The notes beneath the pieces are model-generated. The model saw only the letters and a list, made by a program, of their open reading frames with translations, was not told the origin of the DNA and made no database searches. From Pedobacter montanisoli (GTDB taxonomy: Bacteria > Bacteroidota > Bacteroidia > Sphingobacteriales > Sphingobacteriaceae), in the NCBI RefSeq assembly GCF_022809115.1, contig NZ_JALGBH010000002.1:871543-935542 (forward strand): a stretch of 64,000 bases of DNA, written 5' to 3'. A program made the translations under genes and the position numbers. Each line of letters opens with the position of its first letter. The first letter of the stretch is position 1. Positions 8,584-18,633 of this stretch are shown here, piece by piece.

Positions 8584-9768
8584 TTAGTTGACAACAGGTA
8601 ATTTATAATAAGAAGGTTTATTGTCTTCTTCAAAAACTACATCTGTATAATCGGTAACCACGTTATAAAGCGTATCACGCTCAATAGGTTTGCGGTTAAC
8701 ATGTTTAATCAGATCTACCAGTTCTTTGGTACTCATGGCAGGTGTTTGCTCTTCGGCACCAGCCATTGAATAAATTTTGGTGGTATCATCTAAAGTACCA
8801 TCAATATCATCTACCCCAAAGTTTAAGCTCAATTGTGCCGTTTCTCTACTGATCATAGCCCAGTAAGCTTTAATGTGATCAAAATTATCGAGATATATAC
8901 GGGCAATAGCATAATTTCTAAGGTCTTCTATTACCGAAACCTCGGGCACGTGGCTCATCTGGTTATTCTGGTTGCGGAATTTGAGCGGGATAAATGCCTG
9001 GAAGCCTCCGGTTTTATCTTGCAACTGGCGTAACTGCTCCATATGATCTACTCTGTGCCAGAATTGTTCTATATGCCCATAAAGCATGGTGGCATTAGAA
9101 CGCATGCCTAATTTATGCGCTTGTTCATGTATATCCAGCCATTGCTCTGCCGTACATTTATCGGCAGCAATCTGTTGTCTTATTTCAGGATGGAAAATTT
9201 CTGCACCACCACCAGGCATAGAATCTAAACCTGCTTCTTTGAGGTGCTTCATTCCGTCGTAATGTGATAATTTAGCCTTTTTAAAGATATAATAATATTC
9301 TACCGGAGTTAAGGCTTTAATATGCAGTTCAGGACGGTGTGCTTTTGCTCTTTTGAAAAATTCTGAATAAAACTCAAGATTTTGTTTTGGCACTACTCCA
9401 CCTGTAATATGTACTTCAGTAACCGGTTCATTGTCATATTTTTTTAAGATGTCAATCATACCCTCAACATCCATTTCCCAGCCTTCTTCGCGTTGCTTGA
9501 TCATACGGCTGTATGAACAGAACTTACAATCGTACACGCAAATATTGGTAGGCTCTATATGAAAATTACGGTTAAAATAGGTTCTGTCGCCATGCTTTTG
9601 CTCCCTGATGTAATTTGCAAGAATGCCAAGATAAGACAGTTCTGCTTTTTCATAGAGATAAACACCTTCATCAAAGGTAATACGCTCGTTGTTTTTTACT
9701 TTTTGCGCTATTGCTTTTAAGTTAGGATCTAAGCCGCTATTGCTGAGTAAAATATCTAATGTCTGCAA
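8584..9768 (-). CDS. mqnE: Aminofutalosine synthase (radical SAM)
   Basis: A radical SAM enzyme with the cluster motif CVYDCKFCSYSR (CxxxCxxC). MqnE-type features follow: ALTPVEYYYIF, PGGGAEIF and NATMLYGHIE. It joins the MqnA product to the adenosyl radical to form aminofutalosine. The open frame extends to a TTG at 9801, but a TACTTTTG -7 element overlaps that codon. I therefore take the next TTG at 9766-9768, which gives 394 residues beginning QTLDILLSN after the initiator. The text fits MqnE better than MqnC, since both NATMLYGHIE and ALTPVEY are present. Confidence 0.9.
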   Translation of the reverse strand: MQTLDILLSNSGLDPNLKAIAQKVKNNERITFDEGVYLYEKAELSYLGILANYIREQKHGDRTYFNRNFHIEPTNICVYDCKFCSYSRMIKQREEGWEMDVEGMIDILKKYDNEPVTEVHITGGVVPKQNLEFYSEFFKRAKAHRPELHIKALTPVEYYYIFKKAKLSHYDGMKHLKEAGLDSMPGGGAEIFHPEIRQQIAADKCTAEQWLDIHEQAHKLGMRSNATMLYGHIEQFWHRVDHMEQLRQLQDKTGGFQAFIPLKFRNQNNQMSHVPEVSVIEDLRNYAIARIYLDNFDHIKAYWAMISRETAQLSLNFGVDDIDGTLDDTTKIYSMAGAEEQTPAMSTKELVDLIKHVNRKPIERDTLYNVVTDYTDVVFEEDNKPSYYKLPVVN

Positions 9769-9790
9769 TTTTTTAGAATTTTGATTAATG

Positions 9791-9798
9791 CAAAAGTA
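9791..9798 (-). promoter_or_regulatory. -7 element TACTTTTG of mqnE
   Basis: On the minus strand TACTTTTG matches TAnnTTTG exactly. It overlaps the most upstream possible start codon of mqnE and argues for a start further in. No -33 TTG is seen at the usual distance. Confidence 0.4.
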
Positions 9799-9860
9799 CA
9801 ATATTGAACATCATTTTCTTGTAAAAACAACAGCTAATTCATCAATGTGTACCCGAAATA

Positions 9861-9887
9861 AAAAAGGGCGCTATAAAAAGCACCCTC
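9861..9887 (-). terminator. Terminator after the lipoprotein gene
   Basis: Read on the minus strand, GGGTGCT pairs with AGCGCCC (9866-9872 with 9879-9885, one G-U pair) and is followed by six T residues. Confidence 0.8.
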
Positions 9888-9911
9888 TTCTAACATATTT
9901 AATTATGATGA

Positions 9912-10406
9912 TTATTTCATAGTTTTGTTAAACGTTAAAACAATATAAGCTGTTCTTCCACTATAATCAATAGGCGATTTTAGTACTAACATATCATTAG
10001 TTGAACTGCTTAACTGTAAACGGTAACCTTCTGTTACATTTTTAGCTTTATCACCTTCGTATAATTTTTTAAACTGGAAAGTTCCTTCTGCTGAATTCAT
10101 AGACCAGAAAATGTTTTGTGTTTTTGCACTACAACTAGCGCTGTTAGGTAAACTATAGCTACCATTACCACTGTTTGTTAATACCCAGGTACTGCCTACA
10201 AAACATTTGTAAGAATTTTCACCTAAGAACGATCTAACGGCTACCTCAGGGATACCTTCAAAACTAACATTGTTTAATGTCCAGTTTCCATTTACATCAC
10301 CTCTGCGTGCAGCAGTTGTACCTGATGTTGTTGTTTTTGGAGAGCAGCTCTGCATTACTACCAATGCTGTACAGAACAATGCGATTACTAAAAATAACTT
10401 TCTCAT
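9912..10406 (-). CDS. Lipocalin-like lipoprotein
   Basis: A 164-residue exported protein with an N-terminal lipoprotein signal. A hydrophobic helix ends in VMQSC, with the lipidated cysteine at 21. A Thr/Ser-rich linker (KTTTSGTTAARR) follows, then a compact beta-rich domain starting NGNWTLNNVSFEG. The pattern 'Gxw.l....' and the small size resemble the lipocalin-like lipoproteins common in Bacteroidota. The ligand is unknown. It is transcribed alone between a -7 element and a terminator. Confidence 0.75.
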   Translation of the reverse strand: MRKLFLVIALFCTALVVMQSCSPKTTTSGTTAARRGDVNGNWTLNNVSFEGIPEVAVRSFLGENSYKCFVGSTWVLTNSGNGSYSLPNSASCSAKTQNIFWSMNSAEGTFQFKKLYEGDKAKNVTEGYRLQLSSSTNDMLVLKSPIDYSGRTAYIVLTFNKTMK

Positions 10407-10484
10407 ATCATTTCAATTTTGTTGTTTAATCTACGGCGTTATGATGTTTATACACCGTAATTATTTCAATAGTTAATTTATTTG

Positions 10485-10492
10485 CAAATGTA
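10485..10492 (-). promoter_or_regulatory. -7 element TACATTTG of the lipoprotein gene
   Basis: On the minus strand TACATTTG matches the Bacteroidota -7 consensus about 80 bases before the lipoprotein ATG. There is no convincing -33 element. Confidence 0.35.
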
Positions 10493-10581
10493 TTAACATA
10501 AATCTTGCCATTTTGTGATATTTACACATTCAAAAAATTAGAATTGTTTCAAAAGCCTAAAAATAAATATTTTATATTGTT

Positions 10582-11703
10582 ATGAAACCCGAGACCTTAG
10601 CCATACATGCTTCAGATGTAGCAAAAAGTAACACAGGTGATGTGATTATGCCCATTAGTTTATCCACAACTTTTTATCGTGGAGAAGATGGAGCTTATCC
10701 CGGAGGACATATGTACAGCAGGGTAAGTAATCCTAATCGTAGTGCTTTAGAAAAAGTATTGTCCAATCTTGAAAAAGGTAAGGATACCGCGGCTTTTGCT
10801 TCTGGAAACGTGGCGGGGATGACTATTTTTCAGGCATTAAAACCGGGCACACATATTATTGCTCCTGATGATATGTACTGGGGTTTTAAAAAACAACTGA
10901 CTACTGTATTTGCACAAACCTTATCTTTCGATTTTATAGACCTGACTGATTTGGCGCTACTAAAATCAAAAATCAATGAAAATACAAAACTGATCTGGGT
11001 TGAAACACCTTCTAATCCTTTATTAAAAGTATGCGATATTGAAGAAATTTCTAAAATTGCTAAACAACACCAGATTAAGCTTGCGGTTGACAATACCTTT
11101 GCATCGCCTATCTTACAAAATCCAATTTTACAGGGTGCTGATATTGTAATGCACTCCACTACAAAATACATTGGTGGTCATAGTGACGTTTTAGGTGGAG
11201 CACTTACCACTGCAGAAATTGATGAATTTTGGGGCGATATTAAAAATATACAACAAACAGGTGGGGCTGTTCCCTCTCCTTTCGACTGCTTTTTGCTTTT
11301 AAGAAGTATCAAGACCCTGGCTTACCGCATTAAGGGGCATTGTGAAAATGCCCGTTTACTGGCAGCTTATTTACAACAGCACCCTAAAATTGAACAGGTA
11401 TTTTATCCAGGTTTAGCCAGTCATCCACAGCATTATATTGCCAAGAAACAGATGAAAGATTTTGGAGGCATGCTTTCTATCTTGGTTAAAGGCGGCAGTA
11501 AACAAGCCAGACAAGTGGTAAACAATGTTCATCTATTTGCGCAAGCTACCAGTTTAGGGGGGGTTGAGAGTTTAATAGAGCATCGAGCATCGGTTGAAGG
11601 ACCTGATACCAAAACACCACAAAATTTAATTCGGATATCTGTAGGATTAGAACATATTGATGATTTGATCAATGATCTTGATCAGGCTTTAGCTAAAATA
11701 TAG
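10582..11703 (+). CDS. Cystathionine gamma-synthase/lyase family PLP enzyme
   Basis: A 373-residue member of the Cys/Met metabolism PLP family. The cofactor lysine is Lys195 in STTKYIGGHSDVLGG. The tyrosine-bearing MYSRVSNPN (44-52) and the C-terminal IRISVGLEHIDD are also typical. It may make cystathionine from an activated homoserine (gamma-synthase) or cleave cystathionine, and sequence alone does not settle which. It lies just upstream of the SAM riboswitch, so its own mRNA is not controlled by that element. It is a distant paralogue of metY at 12244. Confidence 0.87.
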   Translation: MKPETLAIHASDVAKSNTGDVIMPISLSTTFYRGEDGAYPGGHMYSRVSNPNRSALEKVLSNLEKGKDTAAFASGNVAGMTIFQALKPGTHIIAPDDMYWGFKKQLTTVFAQTLSFDFIDLTDLALLKSKINENTKLIWVETPSNPLLKVCDIEEISKIAKQHQIKLAVDNTFASPILQNPILQGADIVMHSTTKYIGGHSDVLGGALTTAEIDEFWGDIKNIQQTGGAVPSPFDCFLLLRSIKTLAYRIKGHCENARLLAAYLQQHPKIEQVFYPGLASHPQHYIAKKQMKDFGGMLSILVKGGSKQARQVVNNVHLFAQATSLGGVESLIEHRASVEGPDTKTPQNLIRISVGLEHIDDLINDLDQALAKI

Positions 11704-11871
11704 GTTTAAAAAACTATCTAGAACTTGTTTTTAATTAAATTAATTTATTGACTTACAGATATTTAAAACAAAATCAAAATTTTATTTTGTATTTCAATTA
11801 AAAAGTACTGATATTTGAAACATCATTTGGTAATTATACCAAAGCCATAGTCAACAACCTGGTTAAGGTTT

Positions 11872-11985
11872 TGATTTATAAAGAAGTGGTGAGAGACAGG
11901 CTCTATGACCCACTGGCAACCCTCTAAAAGAGAAGGTGCCAAATCCTGACCAAGTTACATGGTGTAATTTGGAAATATAAATTGA
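11872..11985 (+). promoter_or_regulatory. SAM-I (S-box) riboswitch
   Basis: The element has the full four-helix S-box plan. P1 is TTTATA (11875-11880) with TATAAA (11976-11981). P2 is AGTGG (11885-11889) with CCACT (11910-11914), enclosing GAGAGACAGG and CTCTATGA. P3 is GGCA (11915-11918) with TGCC (11937-11940), with an inner CTCT/AGAG. The conserved AAATCCTG joins P3 to P4, and P4 is CCAAGTTAC (11950-11958) with GTAATTTGG (11964-11972). In this class, SAM binding shuts down methionine-synthesis genes. Downstream come a Met/Cys-rich short ORF and metY, metX and hom. Confidence 0.93.
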
Positions 11986-11990
11986 ATACA

Positions 11991-12140
11991 ATGAAAACCG
12001 TAAATTCATTAAAATTAGAACTCAGAAAGCCAATTTTACTCCAAACGGGTAAAGCAACACTTTCAACTGTTATTACACGCAACACTTGTTGTAATATGCA
12101 TCAGCATATGTGTATGTGCTTCGGCATGTATATGTTCTAA
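11991..12140 (+). CDS. Met/Cys-rich leader peptide candidate (49 aa)
   Basis: An ATG ten bases after riboswitch P1 opens a 49-codon frame that begins MKTVNSLKLELRKPILLQTG. Its last 17 residues contain four Cys (33, 34, 41, 43) and five Met (36, 40, 42, 46, 48), plus a HQH. The frame stops 103 bases before metY. Composition and position between a SAM sensor and methionine genes suggest a leader peptide whose translation reports Met/Cys-tRNA charging. The Met/Cys codons themselves form a hairpin at 12108-12135. A small metal-binding peptide is the main alternative. No experiment is implied; this is read from sequence. Confidence 0.65.
   Translation: MKTVNSLKLELRKPILLQTGKATLSTVITRNTCCNMHQHMCMCFGMYMF
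12108..12135 (+). promoter_or_regulatory. Hairpin with cUUCGg tetraloop inside leader ORF
   Basis: Bases 12108-12119 pair continuously with 12124-12135 (12 pairs, five of them G-U wobbles). The hairpin closes with C12119-G12124 around the loop TTCG, the exceptionally stable cUUCGg tetraloop. The helix covers leader codons 40-49 and ends at the stop codon. A ribosome stalled on Met or Cys codons would keep it open. No long T tract follows, so it is not a simple terminator. A second hairpin, CCCTA/TAGGG, lies at 12174-12189. Confidence 0.5.
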
Positions 12141-12210
12141 AAATCTTCCCTTTTGCTTTATCAATTTGGAAGGCCCTATAAGCTTAGGGTACGTGATGCT
12201 TTGTAAATAA

Positions 12211-13545
<1,335 letters not shown>

Positions 13546-13569
13546 AACTAAAATACCGGTAAAAAGACC

Positions 13570-14628
13570 ATGAGTAATACGTTAATCTATAAATATCCTA
13601 AGATTTTTAAACTGGAAAATGGCAAAAAGCTGCGTAACCTTGAAATTGCCTACCAGACATACGGTAAATTGAATAGTGATAAAAGCAATGTAATATGGGT
13701 TTGTCATGCTTTAACTGCTAATGCCGATGTTTTTGACTGGTGGAAAGGTTTGTTTGGAAACAAGGCTTTGTTTAATCCTGATGAACATTTCATCGTTTGT
13801 GCAAACATCTTAGGATCTCATTATGGCACAACCAGCCCTTTGAGCATAAATCCTGTAAATGGCTTACCGTATTACTTGTCTTTTCCGGAGTTTACCATCA
13901 GAGATCTGAGTGCTTTGCATCAGCTTTTAGCCCAGCATTTGGGGATTACAAAGATCAATACCTTATTGGGCAGTTCATTAGGCGGGCAACAGGCTTTAGA
14001 ATGGACTTTAGCGGCTCAAACAGAGATTGAGCATCTCATTTTGGTGGCAACCAATGCTGTTCATTCATCATGGGGTATTGCCTTTAACGAGAGTCAGCGC
14101 TTAGCCATTGCTGCAGATCGAACTTTTTTTGCCAATAAACCTGATGGAGGTCAGAAAGGTTTGGTAGCAGCAAGAAGCATGGCACTTTTATCTTATAGAA
14201 CTTATGATGCTTATGCAGAAACGCAGGTAGAAAGCAATAACGATAAACTCAGAGATTTCAGAGCTGCCTCCTACCAGAGCTACCAGGGTGAAAAACTGAT
14301 TAAAAGATTTAACGCTTATAGCTATTGGTATTTAACACGAGCTATGGATAGCCACAATGTTGGTCGTGGTCGTAAAAGCGTTACCGATGCTTTGCAACAT
14401 GTAAAAGCCAAAACATTGGTTGTAGGAATTGAGAATGATTTCCTTTTCCCTTTAACCGAACAGGAGTTTTTGGCTAAGCACATACCTGATGCAGAATTAA
14501 GTGTGATTAAATGTGCCTACGGACATGATGGCTTTTTAATAGAAACAGATAAATTAACCAAAATCGTCGGAAATTTTTTGAAAGAGAATTCACGTAATAA
14601 AATTTTAAAACTACAACATATTGCCTGA
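13570..14628 (+). CDS. metX: Homoserine O-acetyltransferase
   Basis: A 352-residue alpha/beta-hydrolase fold transferase that acetylates homoserine with acetyl-CoA. The nucleophile elbow is GSSLGG (134-139, Ser136). The triad is completed by the Asp in ENDFLFP and the His in YGHDGFL near the C-terminus. An early CHALTANADV forms the oxyanion region, as in other MetX proteins. It lies between metY and hom in one operon, so homoserine flows hom to metX to metY. Confidence 0.94.
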   Translation: MSNTLIYKYPKIFKLENGKKLRNLEIAYQTYGKLNSDKSNVIWVCHALTANADVFDWWKGLFGNKALFNPDEHFIVCANILGSHYGTTSPLSINPVNGLPYYLSFPEFTIRDLSALHQLLAQHLGITKINTLLGSSLGGQQALEWTLAAQTEIEHLILVATNAVHSSWGIAFNESQRLAIAADRTFFANKPDGGQKGLVAARSMALLSYRTYDAYAETQVESNNDKLRDFRAASYQSYQGEKLIKRFNAYSYWYLTRAMDSHNVGRGRKSVTDALQHVKAKTLVVGIENDFLFPLTEQEFLAKHIPDAELSVIKCAYGHDGFLIETDKLTKIVGNFLKENSRNKILKLQHIA

Positions 14629-14640
14629 GAAGATTAAGAC

Positions 14641-15882
14641 ATGAGCAAGAAATTAAAAATCGGAATATTTGGTTTTGGGGTGGTTGGACAAGGCCTTTAT
14701 GATATTATAAAGAGCCAAAACCTAAACCTCGAAATTGTAAAATTCGCTATTAAGAATAAAGACAAGAAACGCAGTTTACCGGCAGAACTTTTCACTACAA
14801 ATCATGATGAACTGCTGGATAATCCTGAAATTAACACCATTGTTGAACTGATTGATGATTCAGATGCAGCTTATAAAATAGCTAAGAAAGCATTAAGTAC
14901 CGGAAAAAATGTGGTTTCTGCCAATAAAAAAATGATTGCCGCCCATCTGGAAGAACTGGTGAGTTTACAACAGCAATACGGAACATCACTTTTATATGAA
15001 GGCGCAGTATGCGGTAGTATTCCTATTATCAGAAATTTAGAAGAATATTATGATAACGAGCTGCTTCATGCCATAACTGGAATTTTTAATGGTTCTTCAA
15101 ATTATATCTTGTCTAAGATATTTAATGAAGGTATTGGTTATGATATTGCGCTAAAACATGCACAAGAATTAGGTTTTGCAGAAACTGATCCTATATTGGA
15201 TGTGGGAGGTTATGACCCTAAATTTAAGCTGACCATTGCCACAGCTCACGCTTATGGTCTGTTCATTAAACCTGAAGAGATACTAAATGTTGGTATACAG
15301 AACCTTAAAAATGAGGATATACAATATGCCAAAGAGAAAAATGTAAAAATAAAGCTGGTACCTACTGCACGTAAAATCAGTTCTAAACAGATCATTGCCT
15401 TTGTTTTACCAAAATTTGTTAAATCTGACGATTTCTTGTACAACGTTGAAAATGAATACAACGGCGTAACTGTACAAGCAGCTTTTGCAGACAAACAGTT
15501 TTTCTTTGGTAAAGGAGCCGGCGGACACCCAACCGGAGCTGCTGTATTGTCTGATATTGCAGCTTTAAGATATGATTATAAATACGAGTATAAAAAGTAC
15601 CATCAGAAAAGTGGTTTAATTTATACAGACAAAGTTAGTCTTGAGGTTTACCTGCGTTACGAGCACGAGTACACTTTAGAAAAACTTAACATTACTGATA
15701 TTTCAGAACGCTTTGCCCGTAATGATTACAAATATGTTATTGGTACAGTTACGCTAAAAAGCTTACTGGAAAACAATGAGCTGTTTCAAACAAAAGATGT
15801 GTTTATTGCACAAACCGGAAGAATCATTTATAGTACACAAAGCATAGAGGCTATAGCACAAGAAGAACTGTTAGTAAATTAA
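14641..15882 (+). CDS. hom: Homoserine dehydrogenase
   Basis: This 413-residue NAD(P)-dependent enzyme reduces aspartate semialdehyde to homoserine. The dinucleotide loop is IGIFGFGVVGQGLYD at the N-terminus. The catalytic core includes EGAVCGSIPIIRN, NGSSNYILSKI and GFAETDPILDVGGYD. The last ~90 residues are a short, weakly ACT-like tail. It is last in the metY-metX-hom operon, behind the SAM riboswitch, so homoserine supply is tied to methionine status. A terminator follows. Confidence 0.94.
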   Translation: MSKKLKIGIFGFGVVGQGLYDIIKSQNLNLEIVKFAIKNKDKKRSLPAELFTTNHDELLDNPEINTIVELIDDSDAAYKIAKKALSTGKNVVSANKKMIAAHLEELVSLQQQYGTSLLYEGAVCGSIPIIRNLEEYYDNELLHAITGIFNGSSNYILSKIFNEGIGYDIALKHAQELGFAETDPILDVGGYDPKFKLTIATAHAYGLFIKPEEILNVGIQNLKNEDIQYAKEKNVKIKLVPTARKISSKQIIAFVLPKFVKSDDFLYNVENEYNGVTVQAAFADKQFFFGKGAGGHPTGAAVLSDIAALRYDYKYEYKKYHQKSGLIYTDKVSLEVYLRYEHEYTLEKLNITDISERFARNDYKYVIGTVTLKSLLENNELFQTKDVFIAQTGRIIYSTQSIEAIAQEELLVN

Positions 15883-15900
15883 ATTTATATTGTTTTGTTT

Positions 15901-15938
15901 TGACAGCCCTGATCTTAAAAGACAGGGCTGTTTTTTAT
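15901..15938 (+). terminator. Terminator of the metY-metX-hom operon
   Basis: ACAGCCCTG (15903-15911) pairs with CAGGGCTGT (15923-15931), followed by a run of T. Confidence 0.88.
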
Positions 15939-15955
15939 TTATAGAATTCTTTAAA

Positions 15956-15986
15956 ATAAAAAAGCTGCCCATAAGGACAGCTTTTA
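15956..15986 (-). terminator. Terminator after the E2 gene
   Basis: AAAGCTG (15961-15967) pairs with CAGCTTT (15978-15984). On the minus strand the stem runs into T residues just after the acyltransferase stop. Confidence 0.78.
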
Positions 15987-16004
15987 ATCAGGTATTATAT
16001 TTTT

Positions 16005-17333
16005 TTAGTTGATTTCTCTGTTAATATCCCAGTTCTCTAAATAATCGGCAACTCTACGTAAGAAAGATCCACCTAAAGAACCATCAACAACTCTATGATC
16101 ATAAGATAAAGACAAGAACATCATGTGTCTTACTGCAATTACATCACCATATTCTGTTTCTAATACAGCGGGTTTCTTTTTAATGGAACCAACAGCCATA
16201 ATAGCTACCTGTGGTTGATTAATGATTGGAGTACCCATTACGTTACCAAAAGAACCTACATTAGTCAAGGTAAAAGTACCACCCTGTGTTTCATCCGGTT
16301 TTAATTTAGAGGCTCTTGATCTGCTAGCCAAATCGTTAACAGCTTTTGTTAAGCCTAATAAATTTAACTGGTCTGCATTTTTGATTACAGGTACGATAAG
16401 GTTTCCACTTGGTAAAGCTGCAGCCATACCTATATTGATATCTTTTTTCTTAATGATCTGTGTACCATTTACAGATACGTTGATCATCGGGAAATCTTTA
16501 ATGGCTTTTGCTACAGCCTCAATAAATATAGGTGTGAAAGTTATTTTCTCGTTTTCGCGTTGTTCAAAAGTTTTCTTCACTTTATTGCGCCATAAAACCA
16601 TATTGGTTACATCGGCCTCAACAAAAGAAGTTACATGTGGAGAAGTTTGTTTACTCATTACCATATGATCGGCAATCAGTTTACGCATCCTGTCCATTTC
16701 TATGATCTCATCTCCTCCGCTTACACTCACTGTTGCAGGAGTAGCTTTAGGAGCTTCAGCTTGTTTAGAAACGGCTTGCTGAGCCGGAGCTGCCTGAGGA
16801 GCAGATCCTCCGTTTTTAGATTTAATATAATTTAAAAGATCATCTTTGGTTAATCTACCTTCGGCACCACTACCTTTGATCTGATCTAATTCTGCAACAC
16901 TTATATTTTCCTGGCTGGCTATATTTTTAACCAGAGGTGAATAAAAACGTTCTGAACTTTTAAAGTCTTGTACAACCGGAGCTGCTGTTGTCTGGATCTG
17001 GTCCACTCCTGGTATATCTTCTGTTTTTACAGGTTCACTTTCAGCATTAACAGGTATTTGGGTAGATTGCTCTTCCTGGTTACTACCGTTACCCTCAATT
17101 TCTATAATCGCTATAACAGCGCCTACCTGTACTACATCATCAGCATTAAAAAGCTGTTTAACCAACTTTCCTTCAACCGGAGATGGAACTTCTGAATCAA
17201 CTTTGTCTGTAGCAATTTCTAATACAGTATCATCTAATTTAATAAGGTCACCAGGTTGTTTGGTCCATTTGATAATGGTTGCTTCTGCAACACTCTCTCC
17301 CATTTTTGGTAACAATAATTCGTATTGAGCCAT
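16005..17333 (-). CDS. 2-oxo acid dehydrogenase E2 (dihydrolipoamide acyltransferase)
   Basis: A 442-residue E2 component. Residues 1-77 form a lipoyl domain with the lipoylated lysine in EIATDKVDSEV (Lys44). A Glu/Gln/Pro-rich linker follows, then a peripheral-subunit-binding domain (FYSPLVKNIASQ... GAEGRLTKDD) at about 130-172. An Ala/Pro/Gln linker leads to the catalytic domain, which ends in SYDHRVVDGSLGG with the active His. Branched-chain 2-oxo acids are the most likely substrate from the overall type, but pyruvate or oxoglutarate cannot be excluded. No E1 or E3 gene is in the window. It follows cinA by 50 bases. Confidence 0.9.
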   Translation of the reverse strand: MAQYELLLPKMGESVAEATIIKWTKQPGDLIKLDDTVLEIATDKVDSEVPSPVEGKLVKQLFNADDVVQVGAVIAIIEIEGNGSNQEEQSTQIPVNAESEPVKTEDIPGVDQIQTTAAPVVQDFKSSERFYSPLVKNIASQENISVAELDQIKGSGAEGRLTKDDLLNYIKSKNGGSAPQAAPAQQAVSKQAEAPKATPATVSVSGGDEIIEMDRMRKLIADHMVMSKQTSPHVTSFVEADVTNMVLWRNKVKKTFEQRENEKITFTPIFIEAVAKAIKDFPMINVSVNGTQIIKKKDINIGMAAALPSGNLIVPVIKNADQLNLLGLTKAVNDLASRSRASKLKPDETQGGTFTLTNVGSFGNVMGTPIINQPQVAIMAVGSIKKKPAVLETEYGDVIAVRHMMFLSLSYDHRVVDGSLGGSFLRRVADYLENWDINREIN

Positions 17334-17383
17334 ATTGATTAAAGAAAATTTGTTTTGGCAAAATTACATTTTTTAATGATATT

Positions 17384-18631
17384 TTATGGTAATTCTTGCT
17401 TTAAGAACATAAATAATAAGGTTAAAGCGGCTGTAGCTGCTCTTTCTATATTTTGTTGTCGTTTATTACTGAACAGATAATGTTTGGCTTTTACCTGGTT
17501 TTTATTGGCTACTGCAATCCACACAGTACCTACAGGTTTATCTGGGGTTCCTCCGTCGGGTCCGGCTATACCACTTACAGCAATGGCATAATCCGTATTA
17601 AAATGTTTAACTGCTCCGCCGGCCATTTCACTAACAGTTTGCTCACTTACAGCGCCATAATTAGCTAAGGTTTGTTCGTTTACTCCCAGTACCGATTGTT
17701 TTAAGGCATTAGAATAGGTTACTCCTCCTCCGGCATATACGGCTGAAGAACCCGGATGTTGGGTAATGAGATGTGCAATATATCCACCTGTACAACTTTC
17801 GGCAGTGCTTAATGTTAAGCCGTGCTGCTCCATTAAATTCAGAATAGCTTTTTCTAAGGTAATATCTTCGGTAGCGACCACATAAGGCTTTACTCTTTCA
17901 ACAATCAGATTGGCAAAATGCTCAACTTCCTTTTCTAAGGCTTCTTTCTGATAGCCATAGGCACTTAATCTTAATCTAACTTGTGCCAGTTTAGGTAAAT
18001 AAGCCAGTTTGATGTAATCAGGGAGACTTTCTTCAATATCAGAAATCTGTTCGGCAAGAAAAGATTCGCCTAAGCCTGCGGTTAAAATAACCTTGTGCAC
18101 AATGCTTTGCATATTAAAGCGATCCAGTAGTTTGGGAATAACCTCTTCTTCCATGATATGCATCATTTCAAAAGGGACACCCGGCATAGAAATGATGATT
18201 TTATCATTATTTTCAAACCACATGGCTGGTGCGGTACCGTATTTATTAAATACTACCGTACAGCCGTCAGGAACATCGGCTTGCTTACAGTTAACCTCTA
18301 ACATTGGACGGTTAAGTTTAGCAAAGAAGTCTTCTACATGTTTTAGCGTGGCTTCATGCCTGATCAGCTTCATGTTAAAGTATTGTGCCAATGTAAATTT
18401 AGTCACATCATCCTTTGTAGGTCCTAATCCCCCCGTTATCAGTATAATATCGGCTCTGCTTTGTGCTTCATCCAGCGCCTGTGCAATATGTTTTGCTTCA
18501 TCTGAGATAGAAGTGATTTGTTTAACAGCAATGCCAACTTTATTTAGTTGAGCAGCCATCCATGCTGAATTGGTATCAACGATTTGCCCAATCAGTATCT
18601 CGTCACCAATAGTTATAATTTCTGCGGTCAT
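17384..18631 (-). CDS. cinA: CinA-family nicotinamide-nucleotide amidohydrolase
   Basis: A two-domain CinA of 415 residues. The N-terminal molybdopterin-binding-like half begins AEIITIGDEILIGQ and has TGGLGPTKDD; in this family it cleaves ADP-ribose or acts as a pyrophosphatase. The C-terminal half has LSTAESCTGGYIAH and GIAGPDGGTPDKPVGTVW, the nicotinamide mononucleotide deamidase site with its Ser. It works in pyridine nucleotide salvage in the cytoplasm. Its start is two bases from the lptD stop, so it shares that transcript. Confidence 0.93.
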   Translation of the reverse strand: MTAEIITIGDEILIGQIVDTNSAWMAAQLNKVGIAVKQITSISDEAKHIAQALDEAQSRADIILITGGLGPTKDDVTKFTLAQYFNMKLIRHEATLKHVEDFFAKLNRPMLEVNCKQADVPDGCTVVFNKYGTAPAMWFENNDKIIISMPGVPFEMMHIMEEEVIPKLLDRFNMQSIVHKVILTAGLGESFLAEQISDIEESLPDYIKLAYLPKLAQVRLRLSAYGYQKEALEKEVEHFANLIVERVKPYVVATEDITLEKAILNLMEQHGLTLSTAESCTGGYIAHLITQHPGSSAVYAGGGVTYSNALKQSVLGVNEQTLANYGAVSEQTVSEMAGGAVKHFNTDYAIAVSGIAGPDGGTPDKPVGTVWIAVANKNQVKAKHYLFSNKRQQNIERAATAALTLLFMFLKQELP

Positions 18632-18633
18632 TT

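Noticed and set aside
8584..9768. Radical SAM enzyme as MqnC rather than MqnE
   Set aside because: NATMLYGHIE, ALTPVEY and the GGF-QAFIPL stretch follow the MqnE pattern.
11820..11870. Promoter for the riboswitch transcript (TATTTGAA or CATTTG boxes)
   Set aside because: None of the nearby boxes fits TAnnTTTG, so I leave the promoter unassigned.
16222..16668. Plus-strand 148-codon frame
   Set aside because: It is the reverse shadow of the E2 catalytic domain.
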